A stretch of DNA of 64,000 bases from Verrucomicrobiaceae bacterium (lineage in GTDB: Bacteria > Verrucomicrobiota > Verrucomicrobiia > Verrucomicrobiales > Verrucomicrobiaceae). Positions 19,067 through 28,699 of this stretch are shown here, one piece after another (positions within the stretch are counted from its first letter, which is position 1; each line of letters starts with the position of its first letter). The stretch is taken from the NCBI GenBank assembly GCA_016795485.1, contig JAEUHM010000012.1, positions 17,646 through 81,645 on the forward strand, written 5' to 3'. The notes beneath the pieces were generated by a model. That model worked only from the letters and a program-made list of their open reading frames with translations, was not told where the DNA came from and ran no database searches. The position numbers and the translations under genes were made by a program.

Positions 19067-20338
19067 ATGCCTCTGAATCGGTTTTACCAGGACTTTGACA
19101 TTGCCACCATGACTCCGCGGAAGCGCGCGGAGGGCGAGCATCGTTCTGAGTTTCAGATTGACCGTGATCGTGTCATTCACAGCTCTGCATTCCGGCGATT
19201 GCAGAGCAAGACGCAGGTTTTTCTCTCCGGAGAGTACGATTTTTATCGAACGCGACTGACGCACTCGATCGAAGTGGCCCAAATAGGCCGCAGCATCTGC
19301 GCTTGGCTGCTCAAGATGGCCGATAGTCATTTGATCGACGATTTTTTTATCGATCCAGACCTCGTGGAATGCATCTGCTTGTCCCATGATCTGGGCCATC
19401 CGCCATTTGGTCATGCCGGTGAACGCACTCTGCATGCACTCATGGCTGGAAGGGGAGGATTTGAGGGTAATGCACAAACGCTCCGGCTACTCACAAGGAC
19501 GATTTTTGGTGAAGGGCGTGAGGGGATGAATCCCACCAGAGCATTGTTAGATGGGGTGCTCAAATACAAGACGCTTCTGCATGAGACGCCTGAAGCGAGA
19601 AATCACTACCTCTATGATGACCAGGCAGAAGCGCTGCGGTTTGTGACAGCAGGGCGGCCATTTCCAGACGAGCTTACCCCAGGGGAAGCTCGCAATGAGT
19701 TCAGGAGTATCGAGTGCCAGATTATGGATTGGGCAGACGATACCGCTTACTCTCTCAATGATCTGGCGGATGGAATCCGCGCCAAGTTCATCCGTATTGA
19801 GAACCTTGAACGCTGGGCTTCCAACAACTCGCTGGATGCGGAGCAGAGCGCTCACGTGGAGTTCTTGCTGAACGCCATCCGGGAGCAACGAGTGGAAGCG
19901 CGACTGAATCGCATGATTGGAGCATGCATCCGGGCGACTTCTCTGAAGGCAAGGTCTTCCTTTTTGAGTGACTTAACGCATCGTCACGCGTTCGAGGTGG
20001 TGATTGATCCTGCTGTGCGCAAGCAGACGAAGCTGAACAAGCGCATCGCCTTTGAGTTGGTATTCCTGCACCCCGCGCTCCAGCAGTTGGATCACAAGGC
20101 AGATCGCATTTTGAAGGAACTCTTTGGCGCGCTGGTTGACCGCTACAGTGCCGCGAATGTCAGTGGATTGCATTTGCTGCCCGTGGAGGTTGAGCGGCAG
20201 ATTGAAGCAGCATCTGACCCTGCTGCGGTTGCGCGAATCGTGTGCGATTATGTGGCCAACATGACGGACTCCTTCGCTTTTCGTACTTATCGGCGTCTGT
20301 TCGATGCTGATTTTGGCTCTATCACCGACCTCGTATGA
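19067..20338 (+). CDS. dgt: Deoxyguanosinetriphosphate triphosphohydrolase-like protein
   Basis: A 423-residue HD-domain dNTPase. Family features are SEFQIDRDRVIHSSAFRRLQ near the N-terminus, the first metal His in THSIEVAQIGRS, and the HD pair in CLSHDLGHPPFGHAGE. It releases tripolyphosphate from dGTP or other dNTPs and helps set nucleotide pools. The start at 19067 gives the expected short N-terminus. The stop overlaps the start of the next gene by 4 bp (ATGA), the first of two such overlaps in a dgt - SDR/AroK - queG operon. Substrate range beyond dGTP cannot be read. Confidence 0.93.
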   Translation: MPLNRFYQDFDIATMTPRKRAEGEHRSEFQIDRDRVIHSSAFRRLQSKTQVFLSGEYDFYRTRLTHSIEVAQIGRSICAWLLKMADSHLIDDFFIDPDLVECICLSHDLGHPPFGHAGERTLHALMAGRGGFEGNAQTLRLLTRTIFGEGREGMNPTRALLDGVLKYKTLLHETPEARNHYLYDDQAEALRFVTAGRPFPDELTPGEARNEFRSIECQIMDWADDTAYSLNDLADGIRAKFIRIENLERWASNNSLDAEQSAHVEFLLNAIREQRVEARLNRMIGACIRATSLKARSSFLSDLTHRHAFEVVIDPAVRKQTKLNKRIAFELVFLHPALQQLDHKADRILKELFGALVDRYSAANVSGLHLLPVEVERQIEAASDPAAVARIVCDYVANMTDSFAFRTYRRLFDADFGSITDLV

Positions 20339-21741
20339 TTCTAATCGTCGGCTGTGGATACCTTGGTGAAACGCTTGCAGATGACCTGCATGGCCGTGGG
20401 CATCAAGTGCTGGGAGTGACTCACAGCGCTGAATCGGCAGGGCGGTTGAGCGAGACGAAGCCATGGCGTGCTATCGCTTGCGATATTTCGGATGGTGCAG
20501 CGGTGAGCAAACTGGGAAATGAACCCGTCAAGACGGTCATTCACTGCGCTTCTTCATCGCGAGGTGGTCCCGATGCTTATCGGCGTGTGTTTCTCGAAGG
20601 CTTAAACCATCTCCGCGAGACATTCCCCAGTGCGCATTTGCTTTTCACATCCTCTACATCGGTCTACACGCAGGTGGATGGCTCGCTGGTAGATGAAGAC
20701 ACCCCATGCCAGCCACAACGCGAGACGGGTCGTATCCTCCAGGAAGCAGAGCAGTTCGTACTGGCCCAAAATGGCACTGTGGCCAGACTCGCAGGCATTT
20801 ATGGCCCAGAGCGTAGTGTGGTATTGAAAAATCTGCTGCTAAAAGAAGCCAAGATTGAAGGGAATGATGGCCAGGGACGCTTGCTCAACCAGATTCACCG
20901 AGATGACGCCGTTTCAGCTATCCGGCTGCTGGTGGAGGATCGCGTATCCGGCGTATTTAACGTCGTCGACAGCACCGCGCAGACGCAGCGTGAACTTTAT
21001 ACGCTGCTAGCTGCCAAGTTTAATGCTCCAATGCCGCCTGTGGCAGAGCCAAACCACGAGAGAAAGCGACCTTATACGCATAAGGCTGTGTCGAACAATA
21101 AGCTGCGTGCTCTTGGCTGGCGGCCTGAATATCCCGGATATATGGATGCTATTGATCGCGATCCATTGCTCGCATCGAGCATTCTCCAACAGTGCTTAGA
21201 TGCATCGGGATCGATTCCCAGGGCACCAAACATCGTGGTCATTGGCCTCATGGGCTGTGGGAAGTCCACCGTTGGCAGGCTTGTGGCCCAGAAGATCGGA
21301 TTCCAGGTCGTCGACACGGATCATTTGGTGTCTGACACTGCGCACCAGAGCATCCCAGCGATTTTTCAACGCGAGGGCGAGGTCGGCTTCCGCAAAAGGG
21401 AGACCGCGGCCCTGTTGAGTTTGTTAGGCAAGCGCGGTCACGTGATCGCAACTGGTGGTGGCATTGTCACGCAACCGCACAATCTACCCCTACTGAAGCA
21501 TCTTGGTTATGTCGTGTGGTTGAACGCAGAACCCTCCACGCTAGCCAAAAGAACGTCGAGCAGCAATGACCGTCCGCTTTTGCAAAATGAAGATCCAGAA
21601 GCGAAACTCAGAGCGCTGCTGGATGTCCGCGGTCCCCTCTATCGGAAGCTTGCTGACTTGAGGATAAGGACGGACGATCTCTCGCCGCAAGAGACCGCCT
21701 ACGGCATCGCGGAGTCCGCTAGGCTCCATTTTTGCACATGA
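20335..21741 (+). CDS. Fusion protein: SDR-type NAD-dependent epimerase + shikimate kinase
   Basis: One uninterrupted frame of 468 residues carries two enzymes. Residues 1-280 are an extended-SDR protein (GCGYLGETLADDL at the N-terminus, TSSTSVYTQ, GVFNVVD), closest in look to YeeZ-like sugar-nucleotide epimerase relatives. Residues about 295-468 are a full-length shikimate kinase: P-loop GLMGCGKSTVGR, substrate Asp in VVDTDHLV, FRKRE, ATGGGIV, and the lid Arg region NDRPLL. AroK phosphorylates shikimate in chorismate synthesis. The SDR part lacks an obvious link to that pathway. Overlaps with dgt and queG by 4 bp each show tight operon coupling. No stop or frameshift separates the domains. 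Confidence 0.88.
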   Translation: MILIVGCGYLGETLADDLHGRGHQVLGVTHSAESAGRLSETKPWRAIACDISDGAAVSKLGNEPVKTVIHCASSSRGGPDAYRRVFLEGLNHLRETFPSAHLLFTSSTSVYTQVDGSLVDEDTPCQPQRETGRILQEAEQFVLAQNGTVARLAGIYGPERSVVLKNLLLKEAKIEGNDGQGRLLNQIHRDDAVSAIRLLVEDRVSGVFNVVDSTAQTQRELYTLLAAKFNAPMPPVAEPNHERKRPYTHKAVSNNKLRALGWRPEYPGYMDAIDRDPLLASSILQQCLDASGSIPRAPNIVVIGLMGCGKSTVGRLVAQKIGFQVVDTDHLVSDTAHQSIPAIFQREGEVGFRKRETAALLSLLGKRGHVIATGGGIVTQPHNLPLLKHLGYVVWLNAEPSTLAKRTSSSNDRPLLQNEDPEAKLRALLDVRGPLYRKLADLRIRTDDLSPQETAYGIAESARLHFCT

Positions 21742-22775
21742 AATCACCTCATGAGGTGAAGGCGGAACTGGTGCAGGCCGCGAAAAATCTCGGATTTGCC
21801 GATGTGCGGATCGCCGCTGCTCGGAAGGCGCGCCACAGCCAAGAGTTTGCCAATTGGATTATGGAGGGCCGAAACGGCGACATGGCATGGATGGCCCGTG
21901 ATCCCGAGAGACGCTCTAACCCGGAACTGGTATTGCCGGGAGCCAAGTCCGTCATCATGCTGGCGGTGAACTACTATCAGGGTCCGGAGAGACCCCAGGC
22001 GAACTTCCGGGTGGCTCGCTATGCTTGGAACGATGACTACCACGATCTGATCACGCCTTGGCTACAAGCGTTGGATAAGCTTTTGCAGGGCTTCGGGGGC
22101 TTACAGCGGGTTTATGTAGACACGGGTCCGGTGCTGGAGCGGGATTTTGCGTCCGAGTCCGGGCTGGGGTGGGGCGGCAAGAGCACGATGCAGATTCACC
22201 GCAGTCTGGGGACGTGGTTCTTCCTTGCGAGCATCATCACCACACTAGATCTACCACCCGATGATTCCGCTCGGGACCACTGCGGAACCTGCACCCGATG
22301 CATTCAGGCTTGTCCCACTCAGGCGATTACGGCTCCCCGGAGCCTGGATGCTAGGCGTTGTGTTTCGTATCTCACGATTGAGCACAAAGGAGCCATTCCC
22401 GAAGAGTTTCGGGCAGCAATTGGTGATCGGCTCTATGGCTGTGATGATTGTCTAGACGCCTGTCCGTGGAATAAGTTTGCCCAGAAAGCCCGCGAAATGG
22501 CTTTTGAGGCTCGTCGGGCGGTTTTTGACACTCCGCTACGGGACTATTTGAGTTTAACGGAGGAACAGTTCCGCCAACTTTTCGCCAAAAGCCCCATCAA
22601 AAGGATCAAGCGCACTCGGTTTCTGCGGAATGTGTGTGTGGTGCTTGGGAATGTCGGTACGACGGATGACCTGCCAGCGCTCGAACAGACGGTCCACTCG
22701 GATGAGCCTCTTGTGGCCGAACACGCCGCCTGGGCCGTGGGACAGATTCTCAAGCGGCAAACTTCTCAAATATGA
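21738..22775 (+). CDS. queG: Epoxyqueuosine reductase
   Basis: A 345-residue QueG. It reduces epoxyqueuosine to queuosine in tRNA with a cobalamin cofactor and two [4Fe-4S] clusters. Visible are the N-terminal cobalamin-binding part (VMLAVNYYQG, RYAWNDDYH), the catalytic-region segment YVDTGPVLERD, and the clusters CGTCTRCIQACP and CDDCLDACPW. The C-terminal end is HEAT-like. The ATG at 21738 overlaps the previous stop; a TTG two codons earlier is less likely. queC, of the same pathway, lies 5 kb downstream. Confidence 0.95.
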   Translation: MKSPHEVKAELVQAAKNLGFADVRIAAARKARHSQEFANWIMEGRNGDMAWMARDPERRSNPELVLPGAKSVIMLAVNYYQGPERPQANFRVARYAWNDDYHDLITPWLQALDKLLQGFGGLQRVYVDTGPVLERDFASESGLGWGGKSTMQIHRSLGTWFFLASIITTLDLPPDDSARDHCGTCTRCIQACPTQAITAPRSLDARRCVSYLTIEHKGAIPEEFRAAIGDRLYGCDDCLDACPWNKFAQKAREMAFEARRAVFDTPLRDYLSLTEEQFRQLFAKSPIKRIKRTRFLRNVCVVLGNVGTTDDLPALEQTVHSDEPLVAEHAAWAVGQILKRQTSQI

Positions 22776-22882
22776 GAAACTTGCTCCAGAGAAAAAATGA
22801 ACGAAGTTTCTAACAAGATTCGATTCCGGGCGTTTCAGCGTGCGGAGTCACAATCCATTCTCAACCCACACACCCATCAACA

Positions 22883-25123
22883 ATGAAGTCAAAAAAAGCC
22901 ATCTTGCTAGGTCTTGGCTGCATCGCACTTGGACTCAGTCCTGTTCGCGGTGAAGAAACAAGCCGCATTTGGACGGATAAACAAGGCCGTCAGGTCGAGG
23001 CTATGTTCCTCGGCATCGAAGGAGATAACATCTCTCTTCAAACGAACGACGGAAGAACATTCACGTTCGCACTGAGTAACCTTTCCGCAGACGATCAGGC
23101 GTTTGCGAAAACCGCCAAACCTGCTCCAGGTTATGTGGCAACCAACGCCACAATCGGAGCCGCTGCACAGGCGATTGACCGTTTGGTGACTAAGGGATTG
23201 GAAAAAGCACAGGCGAAGATCGTGGCGGACAATGCCAAGATCAAAGCGACTGGCGGCAATATGAAGGATCTTCGTGATCCTCCTACTCCCAACCCTCTGA
23301 TGAGCGATGAGCAGTTCATCCGCCGCGTGTATTTGGATATCGTGGGACGCATTCCTAACTACGAGGAAGTAAAGACCTTCCTTGATGACAACAGCGGTGC
23401 GGTGAAGCGCGCCAAGTTGATCGACAAGTTGTTGGATGACCCTGGCTATGCCGCTCACCTGTATAACTACTTCGCTGACATGCTTCGTGTTCGTGAGGAT
23501 CTGCAGACCGGCAACAACCTCCGCGGCACTCCTTATGTCAATTGGCTCAAGCACCAGTGCGAGACCAATGCCTCCTGGGATAACATGGTTTACGAGATGC
23601 TGACCGCTAAGGGCAAGATGTGGGACCCGCCCGTGGATGCAAAGGGCAATCCTATCCCTGGTAAAGTTCCAGGCGCTGCTGGCTATCTCCTGCGCGACAT
23701 TGGCATGCCTCTGGACAACTTGGCGAACACTCTCGCGGTGTTCCTTGGTACGGATGTTGCCTGCGCCCAGTGCCATGACCACCCATTCGCAGACTGGACT
23801 CAGTACCAGTTCTATCAAATGGCCTCATTCTTTGGCGCAACGACCACGGACATGCGCACTCAGGCCCGCCGCTTGAAAACCGCTCAGAAAGAGCGTGAGC
23901 GTGATATGGCGCTGCGTGAGGAGATCGACAAGATGATCACGGCCGGTGGCGGTGATGCTGATCGCGAGCGCACTGGCATCAATCAGTTCATGGGAGCCAA
24001 TCGCTTTGTCGTCTCGGATACCCAAGAGAACATGATGAAGCTTCCACACGACTACAAGTATAAGGATCACAAGCCTTATGATCCGGTCGAGCCGAAGTTC
24101 ATCACTTGGTCTCAGTCGGACAAGAGCCTGCCTGCCTACAAGCAGAAGCTTTCCAAAGAAGAAGGCCTCCGCAACGCCTTCGCCAAGTGGGTGGTTGATC
24201 CGTCGAACCCACGTTTTGCGATGGCTATCGCCAACCGCATGTGGAAGCGCGCATTCGGAGTTGCCATTGCTGAGCCTGTCACCAACATCGATGACCCAGC
24301 CAAGGCTTCCAACCCAGAGTTGCTCATGCATCTGGCGAGTGAAATGAAGCGAGTGAAGTTCAACCTGAAAGACTTCATGCGTATCGTCTACAACACTCGT
24401 TCTTATCAGCGTGAAGCAACTACCGGTGAAGTGCACATGGGCGAGCACTACTACTTCCAAGGCCCGCTTCTTCGTCGCATGAGCGCCGAGCAAGCTTGGG
24501 ACTCCTACATGACCCTTACCTTGGGCAGCCCAGATAACTTCACCAAGACGAAGGCCCAGGAAGATCTCTACAGCAAGTCCATCGACCTCGACCTTCAGAA
24601 TCCGAAGCTGGACGCCAAGACCGTGCTCATGAAGTACGCGGCTTTCCGCAAGATGGGCGAGAAGATGAGAGACATGGCAGGAATGTCGATGGAGATGATG
24701 AACCAGGACATGAAGTCAGACACCATGATGGCTGATTCTAGCCAGGTGGGTGCAGGAATGCGCCGTGCCTCGGAGCTTGAGCAGCCTGTGCGTGGAGGTC
24801 ACTTCCTTGCCGACTTCGGCCAAAGCCAGCGCCTGTTGATTGACGGTGCAGGCTACGGCGGTTCGGTACCACAGGTTCTCAGCCTCATGAACGGAGACGC
24901 ACAGAGCATGCTCACCTCCTCTAACTCTTTGATCTTCACGAACATGCAGAAGCTTGCGACTGACGATGAGAAGATCCAGTCCGTGTTCCTCAGCGTCATG
25001 AGCCGTAAGGCAAGTGACAAAGAAATGGAACTGGCCAAGAAGACCGTTGCTGGTGGCTCAGAAGGCTACAGCAACCTCGTGTGGGCGCTCATCAACACCC
25101 GCGAGTTCATCTTTGTCCAATAA
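22883..25123 (+). CDS. Secreted DUF1549/DUF1553 protein with N-terminal SHD1-like domain
   Basis: A 746-residue exported protein with a signal peptide (AILLGLGCIALGLSPVRG). Residues about 28-75 match an SHD1-like domain (IWTDKQGRQVEAMFLGIEG). DUF1549 follows, with FIRRVYLDIVGRIP, KLIDKLLDDPGYA and the heme-like CAQCHDHPF motif. DUF1553 fills the C-terminal ~300 residues. Such proteins are abundant in Planctomycetes and Verrucomicrobia; their function is unproven, and a periplasmic polysaccharide or redox role is only proposed. The DUF1501 gene follows after 57 bp, the usual arrangement. Confidence 0.9.
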   Translation: MKSKKAILLGLGCIALGLSPVRGEETSRIWTDKQGRQVEAMFLGIEGDNISLQTNDGRTFTFALSNLSADDQAFAKTAKPAPGYVATNATIGAAAQAIDRLVTKGLEKAQAKIVADNAKIKATGGNMKDLRDPPTPNPLMSDEQFIRRVYLDIVGRIPNYEEVKTFLDDNSGAVKRAKLIDKLLDDPGYAAHLYNYFADMLRVREDLQTGNNLRGTPYVNWLKHQCETNASWDNMVYEMLTAKGKMWDPPVDAKGNPIPGKVPGAAGYLLRDIGMPLDNLANTLAVFLGTDVACAQCHDHPFADWTQYQFYQMASFFGATTTDMRTQARRLKTAQKERERDMALREEIDKMITAGGGDADRERTGINQFMGANRFVVSDTQENMMKLPHDYKYKDHKPYDPVEPKFITWSQSDKSLPAYKQKLSKEEGLRNAFAKWVVDPSNPRFAMAIANRMWKRAFGVAIAEPVTNIDDPAKASNPELLMHLASEMKRVKFNLKDFMRIVYNTRSYQREATTGEVHMGEHYYFQGPLLRRMSAEQAWDSYMTLTLGSPDNFTKTKAQEDLYSKSIDLDLQNPKLDAKTVLMKYAAFRKMGEKMRDMAGMSMEMMNQDMKSDTMMADSSQVGAGMRRASELEQPVRGGHFLADFGQSQRLLIDGAGYGGSVPQVLSLMNGDAQSMLTSSNSLIFTNMQKLATDDEKIQSVFLSVMSRKASDKEMELAKKTVAGGSEGYSNLVWALINTREFIFVQ

Positions 25124-25180
25124 ACCAGTCTCTAATCAAGTAAGTCTACAATCGTTAACCCAACATAACTCTCACTCACT

Positions 25181-26455
25181 ATGAAATCCGAACTAAATCG
25201 CCTAGATGCGGCCACGCGCCGTGAGTTTGTGCTCCGTACCGCCAAGGCGGCACTGGGCGTGTCCGTCCTTCCAGTCGCCTCCCAGATGGCTCGCGCCGAA
25301 GGAGTAGGCGGCGGCAAGGCTAAGCATGTGATCTACCTTTATATGTCGGGTGGCATGACCCACATCGACACCTTTGACCCGAAGACGGGAGCAACCAAGG
25401 GTGCCAAGGATCCGATCAAGACCAAAGCTGAGGACATGATGCTCGGCGGCTACATGACCGAGATGGCCAAGGTCGCAGATAAGTTCGCTATTGTGCGCTC
25501 CATGAGCTCCAAGACGGGCGTTCATGAGGCTGGCAACTACCTCATGCACACGGGTTACGATCCACGTGGCACCATCGTCCACCCTTCCATGGGTGCGTGG
25601 GCATCCCACTTCCTGGGCCGTGCTACCAAGACCCTTCCTGATAGCGTGACTATCGGTGGTCCTAGCACTCATCCTGGTGCTGGTTTCTTCCCTCCTGCTC
25701 TTAGCCCGATTCCGATCAGCAACGCTCAGACAGGCTTGCAGAACATTCGTCCAACCACCGCTGAGACTACATTCCAGCAGCGTATCTCGCTGATGAATGA
25801 GTTCGACGCTGGTTTCCGCAACAAGTACACCGCCAACGCGAATGTGAAGGCTTACTCTGAGTTCTACGATGAGACCCTCAGCCTCATGAAGAGCGAAGAC
25901 CTCAAAGCTTTCCAGATCTCTCAGGAAGACGCTGCTACTCGTGAGAAATATGGCAACGGTGGCTTCGGCCAAGGCTGCTTGCTTGCTCGTCGTCTGGTGG
26001 AACACGGAGTCCGCTTCATTGAAGTCCAGACAGGCGGCTGGGACATGCATAATGACGTTGACCAGAACATGACCACCACTGGTGGCGGTATGGACAAGGC
26101 ATTTGCTGCTCTCATCAGCGACCTCGCTGAGCGCGGCTTGCTCGAATCCACCCTCGTTGTTCTCGGTTCTGAGTTCGGACGTACTCCTGACATCAATGAA
26201 AATGATGGTCGTGACCACTACCCAGTGGCTTACTCCACCGTGTTCGCTGGTGGCGGTATCAAGGGTGGTTTCGTTTATGGTTCTACCGATGCTGAAGGAC
26301 GTCACGTCGTTGACAAGCAAGCAACGGTTCAAGACTTCGTGAGCACCATCGGCTACGCCATGGGCCTTCCAGTGGACGAAGTGGTTATGTCCCCGTCCAA
26401 CCGTCCGTTTACGGTCGGAGACAAGGGCAACCCCATCACCGACTTGTTCGCCTAA
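25181..26455 (+). CDS. DUF1501 protein, Tat-exported (first copy)
   Basis: A 424-residue protein with a twin-arginine signal (RREFVLRTAKAALG). DUF1501 features are VIYLYMSGGMTHIDTFDPK near the N-terminus, HPSMGAWASHFLG, VQTGGWDMHND, and SEFGRTPDINENDGRDHYP. The fold is alkaline phosphatase/sulfatase-like, but no activity is established. Tat export suggests that a cofactor or metal is bound before export. It forms a two-gene unit with the DUF1549/1553 gene and ends in a strong terminator. Confidence 0.92.
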   Translation: MKSELNRLDAATRREFVLRTAKAALGVSVLPVASQMARAEGVGGGKAKHVIYLYMSGGMTHIDTFDPKTGATKGAKDPIKTKAEDMMLGGYMTEMAKVADKFAIVRSMSSKTGVHEAGNYLMHTGYDPRGTIVHPSMGAWASHFLGRATKTLPDSVTIGGPSTHPGAGFFPPALSPIPISNAQTGLQNIRPTTAETTFQQRISLMNEFDAGFRNKYTANANVKAYSEFYDETLSLMKSEDLKAFQISQEDAATREKYGNGGFGQGCLLARRLVEHGVRFIEVQTGGWDMHNDVDQNMTTTGGGMDKAFAALISDLAERGLLESTLVVLGSEFGRTPDINENDGRDHYPVAYSTVFAGGGIKGGFVYGSTDAEGRHVVDKQATVQDFVSTIGYAMGLPVDEVVMSPSNRPFTVGDKGNPITDLFA

Positions 26456-26487
26456 CCCAAAGCCTGATTCGCTTTATCGCGATCTCC

Positions 26488-26523
26488 ACACCCGGTTCCG
26501 AGAGGGACCGGGTGTTTTATTTG
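26488..26523 (+). terminator. Rho-independent terminator of the DUF1549/1553-DUF1501 operon
   Basis: A 9-bp GC-rich stem (26488-26496 ACACCCGGT with 26507-26515 ACCGGGTGT) and 10-nt loop are followed by TTTTATTT, 32 bp after the DUF1501 stop codon. Confidence 0.9.
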
Positions 26524-26556
26524 AGCATCACGGATTTCCCGACTACATAGAGCGGC

Positions 26557-27828
26557 ATGCTCGATATCCAAATCATCAGAAAGAACCCAGAGGAGGTCAA
26601 AACCCGCCTGAACCAACGCGGTGGCGATTATGGCCCTACGATCGATCAGATTATCGCCATCGACAGCGAACGTCGTTCTGCAGAGACCGAGAGGCAGCAA
26701 CTGCAATCTGAGCGCAACCGCGTGAGCAAAGAGATCGGCATGGCGAAGAAGCGTGGTGAGGACACCAGCGAGATTGAGGCAGCCATGCGCGCCATTGGCG
26801 CGCGGATTGATGAGATTGGTGTCAACGCAGATGCATCTGAGTCACAGCAGCGTGATCTCATGCTCACGTTGCCCAATTTACCCCACGAAGCGTGCCCCGT
26901 GGGTGCGAGCAGCGATGACAACCCAGTCATTCGCAGTTGGGGAGAAAGGCCTGCGTATGACTTTCAAGTGAAGGACCACATCGCCCTCACGACTTCTCTT
27001 GGAATCGTGGATTTTGAGGCAGGCACCAAGATCTCCGGCAGTGCTTTTGTCGTCTATAAAGGGGCGGGGGCACGCTTGGAGCGCGCATTGATCAATTTTC
27101 TCCTGGATCTGCACACCACTGAGCACGGCTATCATGAAGTGGCCGTTCCTCACTTGGTGAAGCCAGAGTGTCTAGTCGGCACCGGGCAATTGCCGAAGTT
27201 TGAGGACCAGCAGTACAAGTGTGAGCGTGACAATCTTTACCTGATCCCAACGGCAGAGGTGCCCGTGACCAATTTGCATCGGGAAGAGATCCTTGCCGCT
27301 GATGCGCTCCCTGTGAAGTACGCTGGCTACACGCCTTGCTTTAGGTCTGAGGCAGGTGCAGCTGGTGTTGGCACGCGTGGGCTGATCCGGATGCATCAGT
27401 TCGACAAAGTGGAACTGGTCAAGATCACCACCCCTGAGACAAGCATGGATGAATTGGAAAGTCTCACGGCCAATGCAGAGAAGGTTCTCAAACTGCTAGG
27501 CCTCCACTATCGTGTAATTGAACTTTGCACGGGCGATATAGGGTTTGGGAGCTGCAAGACGTACGATATTGAAGTCTGGGCACCCGGTCAGAATGCGTAT
27601 TTGGAGGTTTCCAGTTGCTCCAATTTTGGTGAGTTCCAAGCCAGACGTATGAACTTGCGATACAAAGACGAGAACGCGAAGAATCGCACCCCGCATACGC
27701 TAAATGGATCCGGTACCGCTCTCGCGAGACTGTTCGTTGCCCTCATCGAGACCTATCAGCAGGCTGACGGCAGCATTCAACTTCCGGCGGCGCTCGGCCC
27801 GTATCTTACCAATCGGTCTATTCGATAG
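26557..27828 (+). CDS. serS: Seryl-tRNA synthetase
   Basis: A 423-residue class II synthetase of normal length that charges tRNA-Ser. The N-terminal ~110 residues form the coiled-coil arm (RRSAETERQQLQSERNRVSK and following). Motif 2 is seen as CFRSEAGAAGVGTRGL followed by RMHQFDKVE. Motif 3 is NGSGTALARLFVALIE. The conserved CSNFGEFQARR segment is present. It is complete, with its own start 34 bp after a terminator. Confidence 0.97.
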   Translation: MLDIQIIRKNPEEVKTRLNQRGGDYGPTIDQIIAIDSERRSAETERQQLQSERNRVSKEIGMAKKRGEDTSEIEAAMRAIGARIDEIGVNADASESQQRDLMLTLPNLPHEACPVGASSDDNPVIRSWGERPAYDFQVKDHIALTTSLGIVDFEAGTKISGSAFVVYKGAGARLERALINFLLDLHTTEHGYHEVAVPHLVKPECLVGTGQLPKFEDQQYKCERDNLYLIPTAEVPVTNLHREEILAADALPVKYAGYTPCFRSEAGAAGVGTRGLIRMHQFDKVELVKITTPETSMDELESLTANAEKVLKLLGLHYRVIELCTGDIGFGSCKTYDIEVWAPGQNAYLEVSSCSNFGEFQARRMNLRYKDENAKNRTPHTLNGSGTALARLFVALIETYQQADGSIQLPAALGPYLTNRSIR

Positions 27829-27939
27829 TCGCGCATTGGCTTGAGCTACGAAAAGGCGGCGTGCTCGTGAATAACGGCTTCTGCGGCTAGCTAGAACGCT
27901 GGTTGCAGGATTGGCAGCCAAGGTTTACCTCCTCTCGGG

Positions 27940-28629
27940 ATGAAGGTTCTCGTATTGCTCTCTGGCGGCATGGATTCTGTGACGGCACTGCATGTAGCAG
28001 CGCGGGAGCATGAGGTATTGGGCGGTGTGAGCTTTGATTATGGCTCCAAACACAATGCGCGGGAGATTCCGCTGGCCGCTTGGCATTGCCTACAGCTTGG
28101 AGTCGCTCATGAGGTGATTCGGCTTCCTTTTGTTGACGAGTTGTTTGCATCGGACCTGTTGCAGAGTGGTGGGGAGGTGCCGGACGGGCATTATGCCGAG
28201 GAGAACATGAAGAAAACCGTTGTACCTTTTCGGAATGGCATCATGCTAGCGATTGCATGTGGGTTGGCAGAGTCCCGAGGGGCGGATGGGCTCGTCATTG
28301 CAGCTCATGCTGGAGACCATGCGATCTACCCGGACTGCCGAGAGCCCTTCATGCAGGCGATGGCTTCCGCCATGGCTGAAGGAACCTATGCGCGGGTGGA
28401 ACTTCTGCGCCCGTTCATCGGATTGGACAAAACTGCGATAGCGAGAGCAGGGGGTGAGTTGGGTATCGACTACGGGAAGACATGGTCGTGCTACAAGGGT
28501 AGGGAACTGCACTGCGGCACCTGTGGGACCTGTGTCGAACGCCGGGAGGCATTCCTGCAAGCCCGTCTGGCGGATCCAACGGCCTACGAGCAAGAGCCGC
28601 CTCTGCCTGAGGCACCTGTTTTGGCATGA
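27940..28629 (+). CDS. queC: 7-cyano-7-deazaguanine synthase
   Basis: A 229-residue QueC, which converts 7-carboxy-7-deazaguanine to preQ0 with ATP and ammonia. The PP-loop motif is VLLSGGMDSVTALH at the N-terminus, and the four Cys of the zinc site are in SCYKGRELHCGTCGTC near the C-terminus. Together with queG at 21738 it shows that the cell makes queuosine. queD, queE and queF are not in the window. I looked for a preQ1 riboswitch in the 111 bp upstream and found none. Confidence 0.95.
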   Translation: MKVLVLLSGGMDSVTALHVAAREHEVLGGVSFDYGSKHNAREIPLAAWHCLQLGVAHEVIRLPFVDELFASDLLQSGGEVPDGHYAEENMKKTVVPFRNGIMLAIACGLAESRGADGLVIAAHAGDHAIYPDCREPFMQAMASAMAEGTYARVELLRPFIGLDKTAIARAGGELGIDYGKTWSCYKGRELHCGTCGTCVERREAFLQARLADPTAYEQEPPLPEAPVLA

Positions 28630-28635
28630 GATGCC

Positions 28636-28680
28636 CAAAAACAAAGAACCCTGGCGGATGAGGCCAGGGTTCTCGCAAAA
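28636..28680 (-). terminator. Terminator of the PEP-CTERM gene (minus strand)
   Basis: An 11-bp perfect stem (28645-28655 AGAACCCTGGC with 28663-28673 GCCAGGGTTCT) is followed on the minus strand by TTTGTTTTT. It lies between the converging ends of queC and the PEP-CTERM gene. The stem could also stop queC transcripts, but the plus-strand tail is not T-rich. Confidence 0.8.
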
Positions 28681-28699
28681 TTGAAGTCTAAACCTTGAA

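Noticed and set aside
22763..22778. Hairpin TTCTCA-AATA-TGAGAA at the queG stop as a terminator
   Set aside because: Only 6 bp, AT-rich and not followed by a T-run.
25202..26332. 376-residue minus-strand frame inside the first DUF1501 gene
   Set aside because: Shadow of the highly biased codon use of a well-supported gene.
27829..27939. preQ1 riboswitch before queC
   Set aside because: No H-type pseudoknot pattern or A-rich tail of the known preQ1 classes could be found in these 111 bp.
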